Origin: Marinigracilibium pacificum
Lineage (GTDB): Bacteria; Bacteroidota; Bacteroidia; Cytophagales; Cyclobacteriaceae
Assembly: GCF_012926615.1 (NCBI RefSeq)
Contig: NZ_JABBNU010000004.1
Span: 1 to 64,000 of the forward strand
DNA length: 64,000 bases
Reading direction: 5' to 3'
Part shown: in pieces, positions 35,278 through 44,273 of the stretch
Layout of the letters: every line of letters starts with the position of its first letter
Position numbering within the stretch: the first letter of the stretch is position 1
The notes under the pieces: model-generated
The model's input: the letters and a program-made list of their open reading frames with translations, nothing else
Database searches by the model: none
Told to the model about the DNA's origin: nothing
Position numbers and translations under genes: made by a program

Positions 35278-36475
35278 AATCTTCTAATATTCCACTAAAC
35301 CAGGAATAGACTATAGTTAAAATCAATAATGCTGAAATTGATTTACCAGCTTCACCGTTTAATACAAATGCATTAATAACCTCGAAAGCCCCTAAGCCTA
35401 TAAAAGCTAAAACGATACCAATATTTATTATTGATTTGATTGTGTTGCTGATGGTGTCAATTTTATAAATAGGAATAGTTGCCAGCATTATTGAAAATCC
35501 TAAAACTAAAAAAGAAGTGTCTATAGTGAAACCCGCAGTCAAACTTACTATTGCTATTAAATAGAGACCAGCATTGATAATAGCTGAAACATATGTTTTC
35601 TTCTCAAGCAGGTTTCTGGCATATTTATCTATTAGTAAAATCACATCTGAAACGGGTCCAATAAACCATGTGCTAAATATTAAAACCAAATAAAATGGAA
35701 TTAATACAGGAACTACCTGAACAATTACAACTAATCCAATTAGAAATGCAATTCGCACACCTTTTGATAATGTCGATAGCCATATTTGGTATTTCAGAAT
35801 CCATCTATATAAGAAATTCGATGACTTTACAGCCTCAAGCATTCCGCTTTTCGCTACTTCACTAGTTGGATCTATCATTAAAGCAGTGGCATAATGTTCC
35901 TTTGCTTTTTTATAGTTTCCTTTGGCTAGTTCCTGATAACCTGCATTTACATGGGCGAAATCATTTTCAGGATTTTGTTCTAGAAGTCCATCGATATGAT
36001 TTTTAGCAATATCTTTCTTTCCGGTAATGTTATATATTAGAGCTAATAAATTACGGCATTCTTCATTTTCAGCATCAAGTTCAAGCCCTTTTAAAGCGGA
36101 TTTTTCTGCTTCTTTATACTTCTTTTGCTTAAATAATATAGCAGTAAGAAGGCTGAAATAATGTGAGTGAGGGAATTGTTGAATTGATTCTCTAATATAA
36201 TGCTCAGCCTCGCTAAAATCAGACTGATTGTATTTTATTTGAGCCTTTATGAACAGGAAGTAATCCTCTTCAGGGTTTTCTGATATTGCTTTATTGATTA
36301 AATCAATTGCTCCCTTATAATTTTCTTTATTGTTATATATTCTGGCCTTAAGAGCATATAAATATGGATCGTCAGAACCTTCATGGAATGCCTGTTCAAT
36401 TTTATTGAGTGCATGATCATATTTTTCATTAATAATTAGCGTCTCAATGGTATCAAGGGTGTCGTTATAATACAT
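35276..36475 (-). CDS. TPR protein with C-terminal membrane domain
   Basis: 399 aa. Residues ~1-215 form about six TPR repeats (YALKARIYNNKENYKGAIDL, LLALIYNITGKKDIAKNHI, ELAKGNYKKAKEHYATAL). Then ~180 residues with about five membrane helices (IAFLIGLVVIVQVVPVLI, VLIFSTWFIGPVSDVILLI, INAGLYLIAIVSLTAGF). The TPRs would face the cytosol and recruit partners. The AAA ATPase gene lies just upstream (13-nt gap) on the same strand, so this is the likely membrane partner of that ATPase. No family name is recognised. Confidence 0.8.
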   Translation of the reverse strand: MYYNDTLDTIETLIINEKYDHALNKIEQAFHEGSDDPYLYALKARIYNNKENYKGAIDLINKAISENPEEDYFLFIKAQIKYNQSDFSEAEHYIRESIQQFPHSHYFSLLTAILFKQKKYKEAEKSALKGLELDAENEECRNLLALIYNITGKKDIAKNHIDGLLEQNPENDFAHVNAGYQELAKGNYKKAKEHYATALMIDPTSEVAKSGMLEAVKSSNFLYRWILKYQIWLSTLSKGVRIAFLIGLVVIVQVVPVLIPFYLVLIFSTWFIGPVSDVILLIDKYARNLLEKKTYVSAIINAGLYLIAIVSLTAGFTIDTSFLVLGFSIMLATIPIYKIDTISNTIKSIINIGIVLAFIGLGAFEVINAFVLNGEAGKSISALLILTIVYSWFSGILED

Positions 36476-36488
36476 AGTTTAAAAAATG

Positions 36489-37781
36489 TTATAGGTTGAG
36501 ATATTCTTTTACATCATCATATAATCCTGATGCATTCGAATATAAAACATAATTTTTAGCTGTAGCTAACCATTCTGCTGTTGAAGGACGGACTTTCTTA
36601 ATTGACTGCAATAAATCATTTGTGGTAATTTTTTCTATCTTTCCACTACGCATTGAAACTCTAAGTTTCTCTTCAATAGCAATATCTAAAACTGCCTGAA
36701 TATCTGCACCACTAAATTTGTCAGTTTTTTTAGCCAGTTTTTCATAGTCAAGTGCTTCCACAGGCTTTTCAGCAGTCATTATCTTAAAAATCTCTATTCT
36801 TGCCGCTAAGTCAGGTGGTGGAATAAAGATCACTCTGTCAAATCTTCCTGGTCTTAAAAACGCTGAGTCCATATGCCAAGGTGCATTTGTTGCTCCTAAT
36901 ACCAATAGCCCTTCGTTATCTGTATCAACGCCATCAAGCTCCTTTAAGAATTGGTTGATGACATTTCTTCCGGCAGAATTTTTAAGGTCGTTCCGTTTAC
37001 TTCCAAGAGCGTCAATCTCATCGATAAACATCACACATGGATTATGTTTTCGGCATATTTCAAACCTCTGGTGCAGGTTTTTTTCACTATTGCCAATGTA
37101 CATATCCATGATGTCGTCGAGATCAATATTCATAAACTTGGAATCAATCTCACCAGCAGTGGCTCTGGCTAAAAAAGTCTTACCACAACCCGGAGGTCCA
37201 TACATCAGGATTCCCCCTCCTGCTTTTTTACCAAAAGCTTTAAACAGATCAGGGTTTTGTAATGGCTGGATTATCTTAATGCTAATCTCATCTTTAACAT
37301 TTTGCATTCCTCCAACTTTTGAGAAATTGGAATCAGGTTTTTCAAGGAATGCATCGAAAGATGAACCATCATGCTCAGGTTCTTCAACTGTGATTTTCAA
37401 TTGTGATTCAATAACTTCATCTCTATAATCAGGAAGCTTTAATTGGAAAGCTTGATACTGATCAACAGCATCTCCAATTTGCCCGTTATTGATTAACAAT
37501 TGTAGATAGACCTCTATAAGGTCAGTGTTAAGTTCATTTTCGAGAAGCTCTTCACAAATTAATATACCGGGATAGTTATTCTCCAAATTCAAATAGCATT
37601 TTGCTAAAAGCAGTTTGGTGTCGAATTCGTCAACTTGTGAGAGTATGATTTTAAGATGCTCTTTTGCATTTTCATAATCTTTCAAGCCAAAATACCCATT
37701 TGCGATTTGCTTTCTTAATATCACATTATCGGGAGAAACTTTTAGAGCTTCTTCTAATGCATTGACTGTGTCCTTATTCAC
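36489..37781 (-). CDS. AAA+ ATPase with N-terminal TPR domain
   Basis: 430 aa. Residues ~1-130 are TPR-like (DNVILRKQIANGYFGLKDYE, LLLAKCYLNLENNYPGI). After a linker comes a single classical AAA module (katanin/spastin/CDC48 type): Walker A GPPGCGKT (195-202, Lys201), Walker B VMFIDEIDALG, arginine-finger region FLRPGRFDRVI, and a C-terminal lid ending KKVRPSTAEWL, which resembles the VPS4/spastin-type end. Such enzymes remodel or unfold proteins. It is followed 13 nt later by the TPR membrane protein gene. The target is unknown. Confidence 0.88.
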   Translation of the reverse strand: MNKDTVNALEEALKVSPDNVILRKQIANGYFGLKDYENAKEHLKIILSQVDEFDTKLLLAKCYLNLENNYPGILICEELLENELNTDLIEVYLQLLINNGQIGDAVDQYQAFQLKLPDYRDEVIESQLKITVEEPEHDGSSFDAFLEKPDSNFSKVGGMQNVKDEISIKIIQPLQNPDLFKAFGKKAGGGILMYGPPGCGKTFLARATAGEIDSKFMNIDLDDIMDMYIGNSEKNLHQRFEICRKHNPCVMFIDEIDALGSKRNDLKNSAGRNVINQFLKELDGVDTDNEGLLVLGATNAPWHMDSAFLRPGRFDRVIFIPPPDLAARIEIFKIMTAEKPVEALDYEKLAKKTDKFSGADIQAVLDIAIEEKLRVSMRSGKIEKITTNDLLQSIKKVRPSTAEWLATAKNYVLYSNASGLYDDVKEYLNL

Positions 37782-37853
37782 TTCGTTGAAAGAAAAAAAT
37801 GTTATTAAAATATTCCGGTATTGTATAAGTTGCTGTCGAGATTAGATAATATC

Positions 37854-38066
37854 TTAAGATTTCTTAACCATCATTCCACCAGCGATCAACGCAACCACTG
37901 CTCCTCCAAACATCATATATGCTGTAGTTGTTCCTTCTTTGTTTGAAGATGAAATTTCAAGGTCTCCAATAGAAAGTGATCCGGTAGATTCTTCATATTT
38001 ATTGTAACCAGTATATAAAAGGACTAATCCAATTACGATAAGCACTACTCCGATAATTTTTTTCAT
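37854..38066 (-). CDS. small membrane protein, DUF3185-like
   Basis: 70 aa with two membrane helices (IIGVVLIVIGLVLLYTGY and AYMMFGGAVVALIAGGMMV) around a polar loop. The pattern matches DUF3185, small bacterial membrane proteins with no known role. It lies 72 nt upstream of the TPR-AAA gene on the same strand and may share its transcript. Confidence 0.78.
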   Translation of the reverse strand: MKKIIGVVLIVIGLVLLYTGYNKYEESTGSLSIGDLEISSSNKEGTTTAYMMFGGAVVALIAGGMMVKKS

Positions 38067-38159
38067 ATCTTTATTTTTAAAATTTGATCTTCAATAGAAA
38101 GTCAAAACTAACTAAGTATTTATTTATCTCAAATTAAAATTTTACCAGAAATATAACAA

Positions 38160-38960
38160 ATGGGGTTTCACCACGAAAAGTACTATTACCTGATTACATT
38201 ACAATATCTTGGATTCCGTTATCATGGCTGGGCCAGGCAACCAGGTGTTAAAACTGTTCAGGAGCAGGTAGAAAAAACTCTGAATTTTATCTTTCCGGAT
38301 GTGAAATTTAAAGTCCTTGCCGCGGGAAGAACGGATTCTATGGTGTCAGCAACTGGTGCAGCTTTTGAACTTTTTATAAATGAAAAACTTAATATTGATC
38401 AATTCTTGAGTGATTTCAATATCAATTTACCGCCTGATATTCGAGCAATTGATGTTAAACCAGTATCACCTAAGTTTAATGTTATCCATCATGCTGAAGA
38501 AAAGGAGTATCACTATTTATTTTGTACTGGAGTGAAACCTCACCCCTTCTCAGCGGCTCATATGGCCTATTTTCCTGAATTAAAAAATGTTGAATTGATG
38601 AAAGAAGCAGCTCAATTTTTTAAAGGAGAACATGATTTCATGAATTTCTGTCATAGTTCAGTGGCACAAGGTGATACAGTTCGGAAAATTGATGAAATCA
38701 TTCTTGAAGATAATACCGTTTATACTGCTAATTTCTTTCCGGAGCAATCATGGATTATCAAAATCAGGGGAAAAGGGTTTATGAGATACCAGATTAGAAT
38801 GATGGTTGGAGCGCTTGCTTTACTTGGTATGGAAAAGATTAGCCTTGATGAATTTAAAGGATACCTTGATTTAACTGAAACTAATCATAAAAGGTATGTT
38901 GCTCCTTCATCAGGATTGAATTTATATGAAATATCATTTGATCAGGAAAAGTTAAATTAG
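38160..38960 (+). CDS. truA: tRNA pseudouridine synthase A (divergent)
   Basis: 266 aa. TruA makes pseudouridine at positions 38-40 of tRNA anticodon arms. Seen: YLGFRYHGWARQPGVKTVQ at the start, catalytic Asp59 in AGRTDSMVSATG, FNVIHHAEEKEYHYLF, and GFMRYQIRMMVGAL near the C-terminus. The active-site loop reads RTDSMVSA instead of the usual RTDxGVHA; the Asp remains. This matches a known divergent Bacteroidota-type branch, so the exact tRNA target is less sure than the enzyme class. Confidence 0.88.
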   Translation: MGFHHEKYYYLITLQYLGFRYHGWARQPGVKTVQEQVEKTLNFIFPDVKFKVLAAGRTDSMVSATGAAFELFINEKLNIDQFLSDFNINLPPDIRAIDVKPVSPKFNVIHHAEEKEYHYLFCTGVKPHPFSAAHMAYFPELKNVELMKEAAQFFKGEHDFMNFCHSSVAQGDTVRKIDEIILEDNTVYTANFFPEQSWIIKIRGKGFMRYQIRMMVGALALLGMEKISLDEFKGYLDLTETNHKRYVAPSSGLNLYEISFDQEKLN

Positions 38961-39038
38961 TTCTAGATTTTGAAACTATTAGCGCTTATTCCATGTTGAT
39001 TTAAGTAACTTAAATTATCACTCTAAACACTACAACAA

Positions 39039-39995
39039 ATGAAATTTATCAATTTAGCTAACAATGATAAAATGCCAATCGTAGGTCTGGGAACCTGGAA
39101 ATCAGCTCCGGGTGAAGTTTACGATGCTGTTGTGTCAGCGGTAAAAATGGGTTACAGGCATATTGATTGTGCGGCGATTTATCAAAATGAAAAGGAGATT
39201 GGTAATGCCTTCAAATATTTATTTGATAATGGAATAGTAAAACGAGAGGATCTTTGGATAACGAGTAAACTCTGGAATAATGCTCATAAAAAAGATAATG
39301 TAATTCCTGCTCTTAAACAAACTCTTGCTGATCTTCAATTAGATTATTTGGATCTCTACTTGATTCATTGGCCAGTTGTTTTGAAAGATGGAATTGTCTT
39401 TCCGGAGAAAGGCGATGATTTTGCTTCCTTAAATGAGGTGCCTTTGACTGAAACCTGGAATGGTATGGAACTGGCATTGGAAAGTGGTTTAACAAAACAC
39501 ATTGGCGTTTCTAATTTTAATTCGACTAAGCTTAAGGAGGTCTTATCTGTTGCAAAACATAAACCTGAAATGAATCAAGTGGAACTTCATCCCCTTTTAC
39601 CTCAGAATGAACTGATTTCTTTCTGCAAAGAAAATGATATTAATATGACAGCCTATTCTCCTTTAGGATCAAGAGATCGTGCTGTTCAGATGAAGAAAGA
39701 TGATGAGCCAAATATGTTTCAGCACCCTGTTTTAAAAGAGGTTGCGGAGGAATTGGGAATACCTGTGCCTCAATTAATGATTGCCTGGGCTGTAAACAGG
39801 GGGACTGTTGTTATTCCAAAATCAACTAACCCTGAGCATATGAAAACTAACCTTGAAGCTGCCGATATTCAAATCTCTGAAGAGTTGATGAATAAAATTA
39901 ATTCAATTGGTGATAGCTATAGATATGTTGACGGATCCTTCTGGACCATGGAGGGAAGTCCTTATGAAATGACAGACCTTTGGGAAATGGTTTGA
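39039..39995 (+). CDS. aldo/keto reductase
   Basis: 318 aa NADPH-dependent TIM-barrel reductase. Full catalytic tetrad: Asp43 and Tyr48 (YRHIDCAAIY), Lys77 (TSKLW) and His110 (LIHWP). IGVSNFNS and the NADPH-binding VIPKSTNPEHMKTNLEA are present. The length equals AKR1-type xylose/aldose reductases, so aldehydes or sugars are probable substrates. A strong terminator follows. Confidence 0.93.
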   Translation: MKFINLANNDKMPIVGLGTWKSAPGEVYDAVVSAVKMGYRHIDCAAIYQNEKEIGNAFKYLFDNGIVKREDLWITSKLWNNAHKKDNVIPALKQTLADLQLDYLDLYLIHWPVVLKDGIVFPEKGDDFASLNEVPLTETWNGMELALESGLTKHIGVSNFNSTKLKEVLSVAKHKPEMNQVELHPLLPQNELISFCKENDINMTAYSPLGSRDRAVQMKKDDEPNMFQHPVLKEVAEELGIPVPQLMIAWAVNRGTVVIPKSTNPEHMKTNLEAADIQISEELMNKINSIGDSYRYVDGSFWTMEGSPYEMTDLWEMV

Positions 39996-40019
39996 ATTAA
40001 ATAATGTAAATATTAATTT

Positions 40020-40053
40020 AACCCGGAATCTAAGTTCCGGGTTTTAATTTTTT
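40020..40053 (+). terminator. intrinsic terminator after the aldo/keto reductase
   Basis: AACCCGGAA-TCTAAG-TTCCGGGTT, a 9-bp perfect stem followed by TTAATTTTTTA; it ends just before the start of the small zinc-ribbon gene. Confidence 0.8.
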
Positions 40054-40056
40054 AAT

Positions 40057-40215
40057 ATGAAAACAAAAGAATGTCCTTCTTGTGCAATGGATATTGATGA
40101 AAAGGCTGATATCTGCCCGATTTGCAAATATGAATTTCCAAAGCAATCCCCAATAATCAAATATGTGGCAATAGTACTTGCCATTTTGCTTATTCTGATG
40201 TGGGTTATATTCTAG
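40057..40215 (+). CDS. small zinc-ribbon membrane protein (52 aa)
   Basis: A short gene read directly: MKTKECPSCAMDIDEKADIC, then PICKYEFPKQSP, then one membrane helix (KYVAIVLAILLILMWVIF). Two CPxC knuckles (CPSC and CPIC) form a zinc ribbon of the double-zinc-ribbon type. Short proteins with this plan are common in Bacteroidota; the role is unknown. It starts right after the reductase terminator, so it needs its own promoter or read-through, and its stop overlaps the convergent permease gene by 4 nt. Confidence 0.75.
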   Translation: MKTKECPSCAMDIDEKADICPICKYEFPKQSPIIKYVAIVLAILLILMWVIF

Positions 40216-42755
40216 ACTGCTTCTGTCCTTAATACCTCCAATGGAGAACTCTTTGTAGCACTTCTTGAATTTAATACACCAATCAGGATTATTAAACTTG
40301 AAATAATCAGGAAAACCAGAATTATTGGTAAAACTGAAATATTGAAATCTGTTTCAAAACTGAAATATGATAATAACCATGTCGCAAGAATAGCAATTAA
40401 TACTCCTGTAAATGCAGACAGACTTCCCAGGATCAAGTACTCAGTAAATACTATTCCCCTGACTTGTTTTTTGTTTGCCCCGATCGTTCTTAAAAGCACA
40501 TTTTCTCTGAGTCGCTGATCTTTTGATGATCTGATTGAAGAATAAAGTACCATAACACCTGTCAAAATACACAGCCAGGCCATAAAATATACTATATATG
40601 ATATTTTGTCTACTATATTTTCAAGAGTGTTAATAATCAGATTAAGATCGATAATTGAAATATTTGGAAACGTTTTGGATACCATGTTCCTGAAGTTTGC
40701 TGTTTCTTCAGGAGTTTCTGCTCGTGTTAATAAAACATGGAATTTTGGAGCATTTTCTAATACTCCCTCAGGAAATACAACCAGAAAGTTTGTTTGCATT
40801 CTCTGCCAGTCGACCTTTCTTAAACTTCCAACTACAGTCTCCACATAAGCACCTTGAACGTTGAAAGTAAGTTTGTCTCCTACCTCGACTTTCATGTCTT
40901 CAGCTATTCGTTCATCAAGAGAAATTTTAACAGGATCACCTTTTTTAACTATTCCTGTAAACTCACCTTCAACAACTTCCTCGCTATTTATCAAATGGTC
41001 ACGGTAAGTCACTCTGTACTCCCTGTTTAATACCCAGTCCTTTATTCCAGAAGCTGTGTCCTTTTCGATATCGACTATTGGTCTGTCTTTTATGCTATGT
41101 AACTTTATTGTAACGATAGGAACCGAATTAATTATCGGAAGACCATTTTCTTTGGTCATTGTTTCCAAAGAGTCTAATTGACTGGTTTGAATGTCAATAG
41201 CTACAATACTTGGACGTTCACCACTTGTTGCTCCGTTAACTTTACTGATCAGCAAGTCCTGGGTTAAATATATAGTGCAAAGTAATGCTGTTCCTAAGCC
41301 TGCAGACATGATTAAAGCAGTAGTCTGATTATTTGGTCTGAATAAATTTGCAAGTCCTTGACGCCAGATGAAAGATGATCTTTTTGGGAAGAATCTTTTA
41401 ATCAGGAAAATAATGCCTTGAGCCACCAACCATAAAATCCCAAATGAAATCATAATAGCCATGGTGAAAATAATAGCTCTTACGGCTGATCCCATTTGAT
41501 AAAATGTAAAAAGGAATACAAATAATATTAGTAAAAAATATAATAAATAATGGATTTTAGGAATTTTCGTTGGTTGAATAAACGAACGTATCGCTTGTAA
41601 TGGTGAAACGTGTTTAGACTTTATTAATGGAATCATTGCAAATAATAATGTCACAATTACCCCGGTTGCTATTCCCGCAAATATTGAAGGAATATGAATT
41701 TCCATAGCAATATCTATCGGGATGAAGTCCTTTATAATCAATGGTAAAAAGGATTGCAGAAGTACTCCCAGTAATGTGCCAACCAAAGAACCAATAAATG
41801 CAACAGAGAGGATCTGGATCAAATAAATTTGCATTGTAGTTCTACCTGTAGCTCCTAAGCATCTCAATATTGCAGTTTGATTATTCTTCTCTTTCAGATA
41901 TGAATGAATTGAAGAACCAACACCCAGGCACCCTAAAAGTAGTGCAATGAAAGCTGTCAGGTTAAGAAATCCCCCTAAGTCATTAAACGCTTCGCCCAGT
42001 TCTTGCTTTCTCTCTTCCACATCATCATAACCTACGTCGAGCTTATCTAGTCTGGGCTTAATTAAATCAGTAAAAAGATTGTAGTCAAAACCCTTTGGAT
42101 ATTTTAAGTATACTTTATATGTGATCCTAGAACCAAACTTTATTAAGCCGGTACTTTCTAATTCTGACATTGGAATATAAACAGGTGGAGCTATGGAACT
42201 CTGGAAATCAGATTGCCCCGGAACCTTAGTAATGGCTGCCGAGATTTTAAATTCCCTGCTACCTACTCTTACCATATCTCCAGGTTGAGCTTTAAACTGT
42301 TTCATTAAAGATTGTTCAGCTAAAGCAGTTTTTTCTGAATTATAAGATCTACCCATACCCATTGGAGAAGTTTCTATTTCTCCATAAAAGGGAAAAGTAT
42401 TTTCAACCGCCCTGATATTAACTAGTCTTGAGTCTCCGGTTTTTGGAAAGTATGCCATGGAAGCAAACCTTATTTCCTCACTTATTTCCATACCCAGAGA
42501 ATCAGCAAGATGAAATACATCTTCCGGGACTTTACTATTTCGAGATGTTACTTCAATGTCAGCACCCAGCATAGCTTTGGCCTCATCGTTTACCTGCTTT
42601 TGTAATGATGCACTAAAAGAGTTAATTGCCACAAGCGCTGCAATGCCCAGAATAATACCATTTACAATAAGAATTAACTTACCAATTGACCTTTTTCCAT
42701 CTCTGTAGGCCATTAGCACTTTCCATTTTAATGACTTGTTACCTGGTTTGATCAT
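40212..42755 (-). CDS. ybbP: FtsX-family ABC transporter permease, YbbP-like
   Basis: 847 aa. Two FtsX/MacB-type permease halves: an N-terminal helix (ILIVNGIILGIAALVAINSF), a large periplasmic domain starting DIEVTSRNSKVPEDVF, then groups of helices around residues ~265-410 and a final set ending IILVFLIISSLIILIGVLNS. A second periplasmic domain lies between. This is the plan of YbbP, which works with YbbA and lies next to tesA in many genomes. Its start overlaps the ybbA-like stop by 4 nt. Probable role: extraction or export of a lipid or hydrophobic substrate. Confidence 0.89.
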   Translation of the reverse strand: MIKPGNKSLKWKVLMAYRDGKRSIGKLILIVNGIILGIAALVAINSFSASLQKQVNDEAKAMLGADIEVTSRNSKVPEDVFHLADSLGMEISEEIRFASMAYFPKTGDSRLVNIRAVENTFPFYGEIETSPMGMGRSYNSEKTALAEQSLMKQFKAQPGDMVRVGSREFKISAAITKVPGQSDFQSSIAPPVYIPMSELESTGLIKFGSRITYKVYLKYPKGFDYNLFTDLIKPRLDKLDVGYDDVEERKQELGEAFNDLGGFLNLTAFIALLLGCLGVGSSIHSYLKEKNNQTAILRCLGATGRTTMQIYLIQILSVAFIGSLVGTLLGVLLQSFLPLIIKDFIPIDIAMEIHIPSIFAGIATGVIVTLLFAMIPLIKSKHVSPLQAIRSFIQPTKIPKIHYLLYFLLILFVFLFTFYQMGSAVRAIIFTMAIMISFGILWLVAQGIIFLIKRFFPKRSSFIWRQGLANLFRPNNQTTALIMSAGLGTALLCTIYLTQDLLISKVNGATSGERPSIVAIDIQTSQLDSLETMTKENGLPIINSVPIVTIKLHSIKDRPIVDIEKDTASGIKDWVLNREYRVTYRDHLINSEEVVEGEFTGIVKKGDPVKISLDERIAEDMKVEVGDKLTFNVQGAYVETVVGSLRKVDWQRMQTNFLVVFPEGVLENAPKFHVLLTRAETPEETANFRNMVSKTFPNISIIDLNLIINTLENIVDKISYIVYFMAWLCILTGVMVLYSSIRSSKDQRLRENVLLRTIGANKKQVRGIVFTEYLILGSLSAFTGVLIAILATWLLSYFSFETDFNISVLPIILVFLIISSLIILIGVLNSRSATKSSPLEVLRTEAV

Positions 42756-43441
42756 GCTATCTGAGTCATTTTATCTGATACAATGCTACCGCCTTTCATT
42801 TCAAGAATTCTATCGGCTTTGTTTGCTAATGTTTGATCATGAGTAACAGTTACGAGAGTTGTTCCCTGTTCGGTATTCATCTGAAAGATCAGATCTTCAA
42901 TTTTCTTACCGGTTTCAATATCAAGATTACCAGTTGGCTCATCAGCAAATAATATTTTAGGTTCGTTAGAAAAAGCTCTGGCAATAGCTACACGCTGTTG
43001 CTCACCACCCGAAAGCTGAGAAGGATAATGAGATGCACGATCTGCCAGCCCTACCCTGTCAAGCCATTCCATAGCAGTTTCAAGGGCATGTTTTTTTCCT
43101 AATAACTCTAAAGGAATGGCCACATTTTCTAGTGCAGTTATTGATTGTATAAGGTTAAAGCTTTGAAATACGAAACCTACCTCTCTATTACGAAGTTCAG
43201 CTCGTTGATCTTCTGTCATTTCATTTATTATATAGCCATCGAGCTCGATAATACCTTCAGTAACAGAATCGAGTCCTGCACATAGACCCAAAAGTGTTGT
43301 TTTACCACTACCACTTGGACCAATAATAGCACAGCTACTACCCTTTTTAATTGTGAAATTTATATCGTGAAGGATAGTCAGGGCATGATCTCCTGAATTA
43401 TACACTTTCTTCAGCTTTTGAACTCTTAATATATCAGTCAT
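42752..43441 (-). CDS. ybbA: ABC transporter ATPase, YbbA-like
   Basis: 229 aa from the ATG at 43441 ([14 protein letters not shown]); an in-frame ATG at 43489 adds 16 unlikely residues. A LolD/MacB-type ATPase: Walker [11 protein letters not shown]-loop FVFQSFNLI, signature [14 protein letters not shown], Walker [13 protein letters not shown], and H-loop VTVTHD. It powers the YbbP-like permease encoded 4 nt downstream (overlapping). It is divergent from the tesA-like gene with about 117 nt between starts. Confidence 0.93.
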   Translation of the reverse strand: MTDILRVQKLKKVYNSGDHALTILHDINFTIKKGSSCAIIGPSGSGKTTLLGLCAGLDSVTEGIIELDGYIINEMTEDQRAELRNREVGFVFQSFNLIQSITALENVAIPLELLGKKHALETAMEWLDRVGLADRASHYPSQLSGGEQQRVAIARAFSNEPKILFADEPTGNLDIETGKKIEDLIFQMNTEQGTTLVTVTHDQTLANKADRILEMKGGSIVSDKMTQIA

Positions 43442-43558
43442 GTGCGATAATCTACGATTTATATTAACTTGATAATCTAAATATATCAATCATACTTTTA
43501 ACCACTTATTAATATTAGTTGTTTGGAGAATATAGTTCATAAATGGTATTCAGGAGTT

Positions 43559-44245
43559 ATGAATAAACTCATGATAATAATATTGATTGGATTTATAACC
43601 GGATGTGCCGGTGAAAGTTCAAATCAAAAACAAGGCAAAAATTCTGAGGAAGAGAAAAGTGAATCCGAAGTAATGGAAAAGGATAAAAAATTAAGTTCAA
43701 TTCTTTTTTTTGGAAATAGTTTAACTGCCGGGCTTGGCGTAGGTTCCGATGAATCTTTTCCATCTGTTACTGGTAAATTATTAGATTCATTAGGTTATAA
43801 ATATGCTATAATTAATGCCGGAATCAGTGGAGAAACTACTGCTTCTGGTCTTTCGAGAATAGAATGGGTATTAGATAACTCTCATTTTGATATTTTCGTA
43901 CTTGAATTAGGTGCAAATGATGGTTTAAGAGGTATTCCGGTAAATGAAACTTATCGAAACCTGACAGAGATAATCAGAAAGGTGAAGTCTTCAGCTCCTC
44001 ATGCTAAGATTTTACTAACCGGTATGATGGTTCCTCCAAATATGGGGCCTGAATACAGTGCTGCTTTTCGAAGTGTTTTTGGAAGAGTGTCAGAAGAACA
44101 AAATGTCACTTTACTTCCATTTTTATTAGAAAATGTAGCTGGAATAGATAGCCTTAATCAGGAAGATGGAATTCATCCTAATGTGAAAGGCCATCGTATT
44201 ACTGCAGAGAACGTAACAAGGATTCTTACTGAAAAAGTTCTTTGA
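43559..44245 (+). CDS. tesA: TesA-like lysophospholipase/arylesterase lipoprotein (SGNH hydrolase)
   Basis: 228 aa from the ATG at 43559, which has GGAG just upstream; an ATG at 43523 is less likely because the lipoprotein signal IIILIGFITGC starts here. SGNH blocks: FFGNSLTAGLG (Asn in place of the usual Asp before the Ser), NAGISGETT, ELGANDGLRG and DGIHPN. Block V keeps the catalytic Asp and His. Enzymes of this type hydrolyse lysophospholipids, thioesters or aryl esters. The link to ybbA/ybbP mirrors E. coli, where the three are neighbours. Confidence 0.9.
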   Translation: MNKLMIIILIGFITGCAGESSNQKQGKNSEEEKSESEVMEKDKKLSSILFFGNSLTAGLGVGSDESFPSVTGKLLDSLGYKYAIINAGISGETTASGLSRIEWVLDNSHFDIFVLELGANDGLRGIPVNETYRNLTEIIRKVKSSAPHAKILLTGMMVPPNMGPEYSAAFRSVFGRVSEEQNVTLLPFLLENVAGIDSLNQEDGIHPNVKGHRITAENVTRILTEKVL

Positions 44246-44273
44246 CTCCCTGGTCCTTAATCCCATTACCAAC

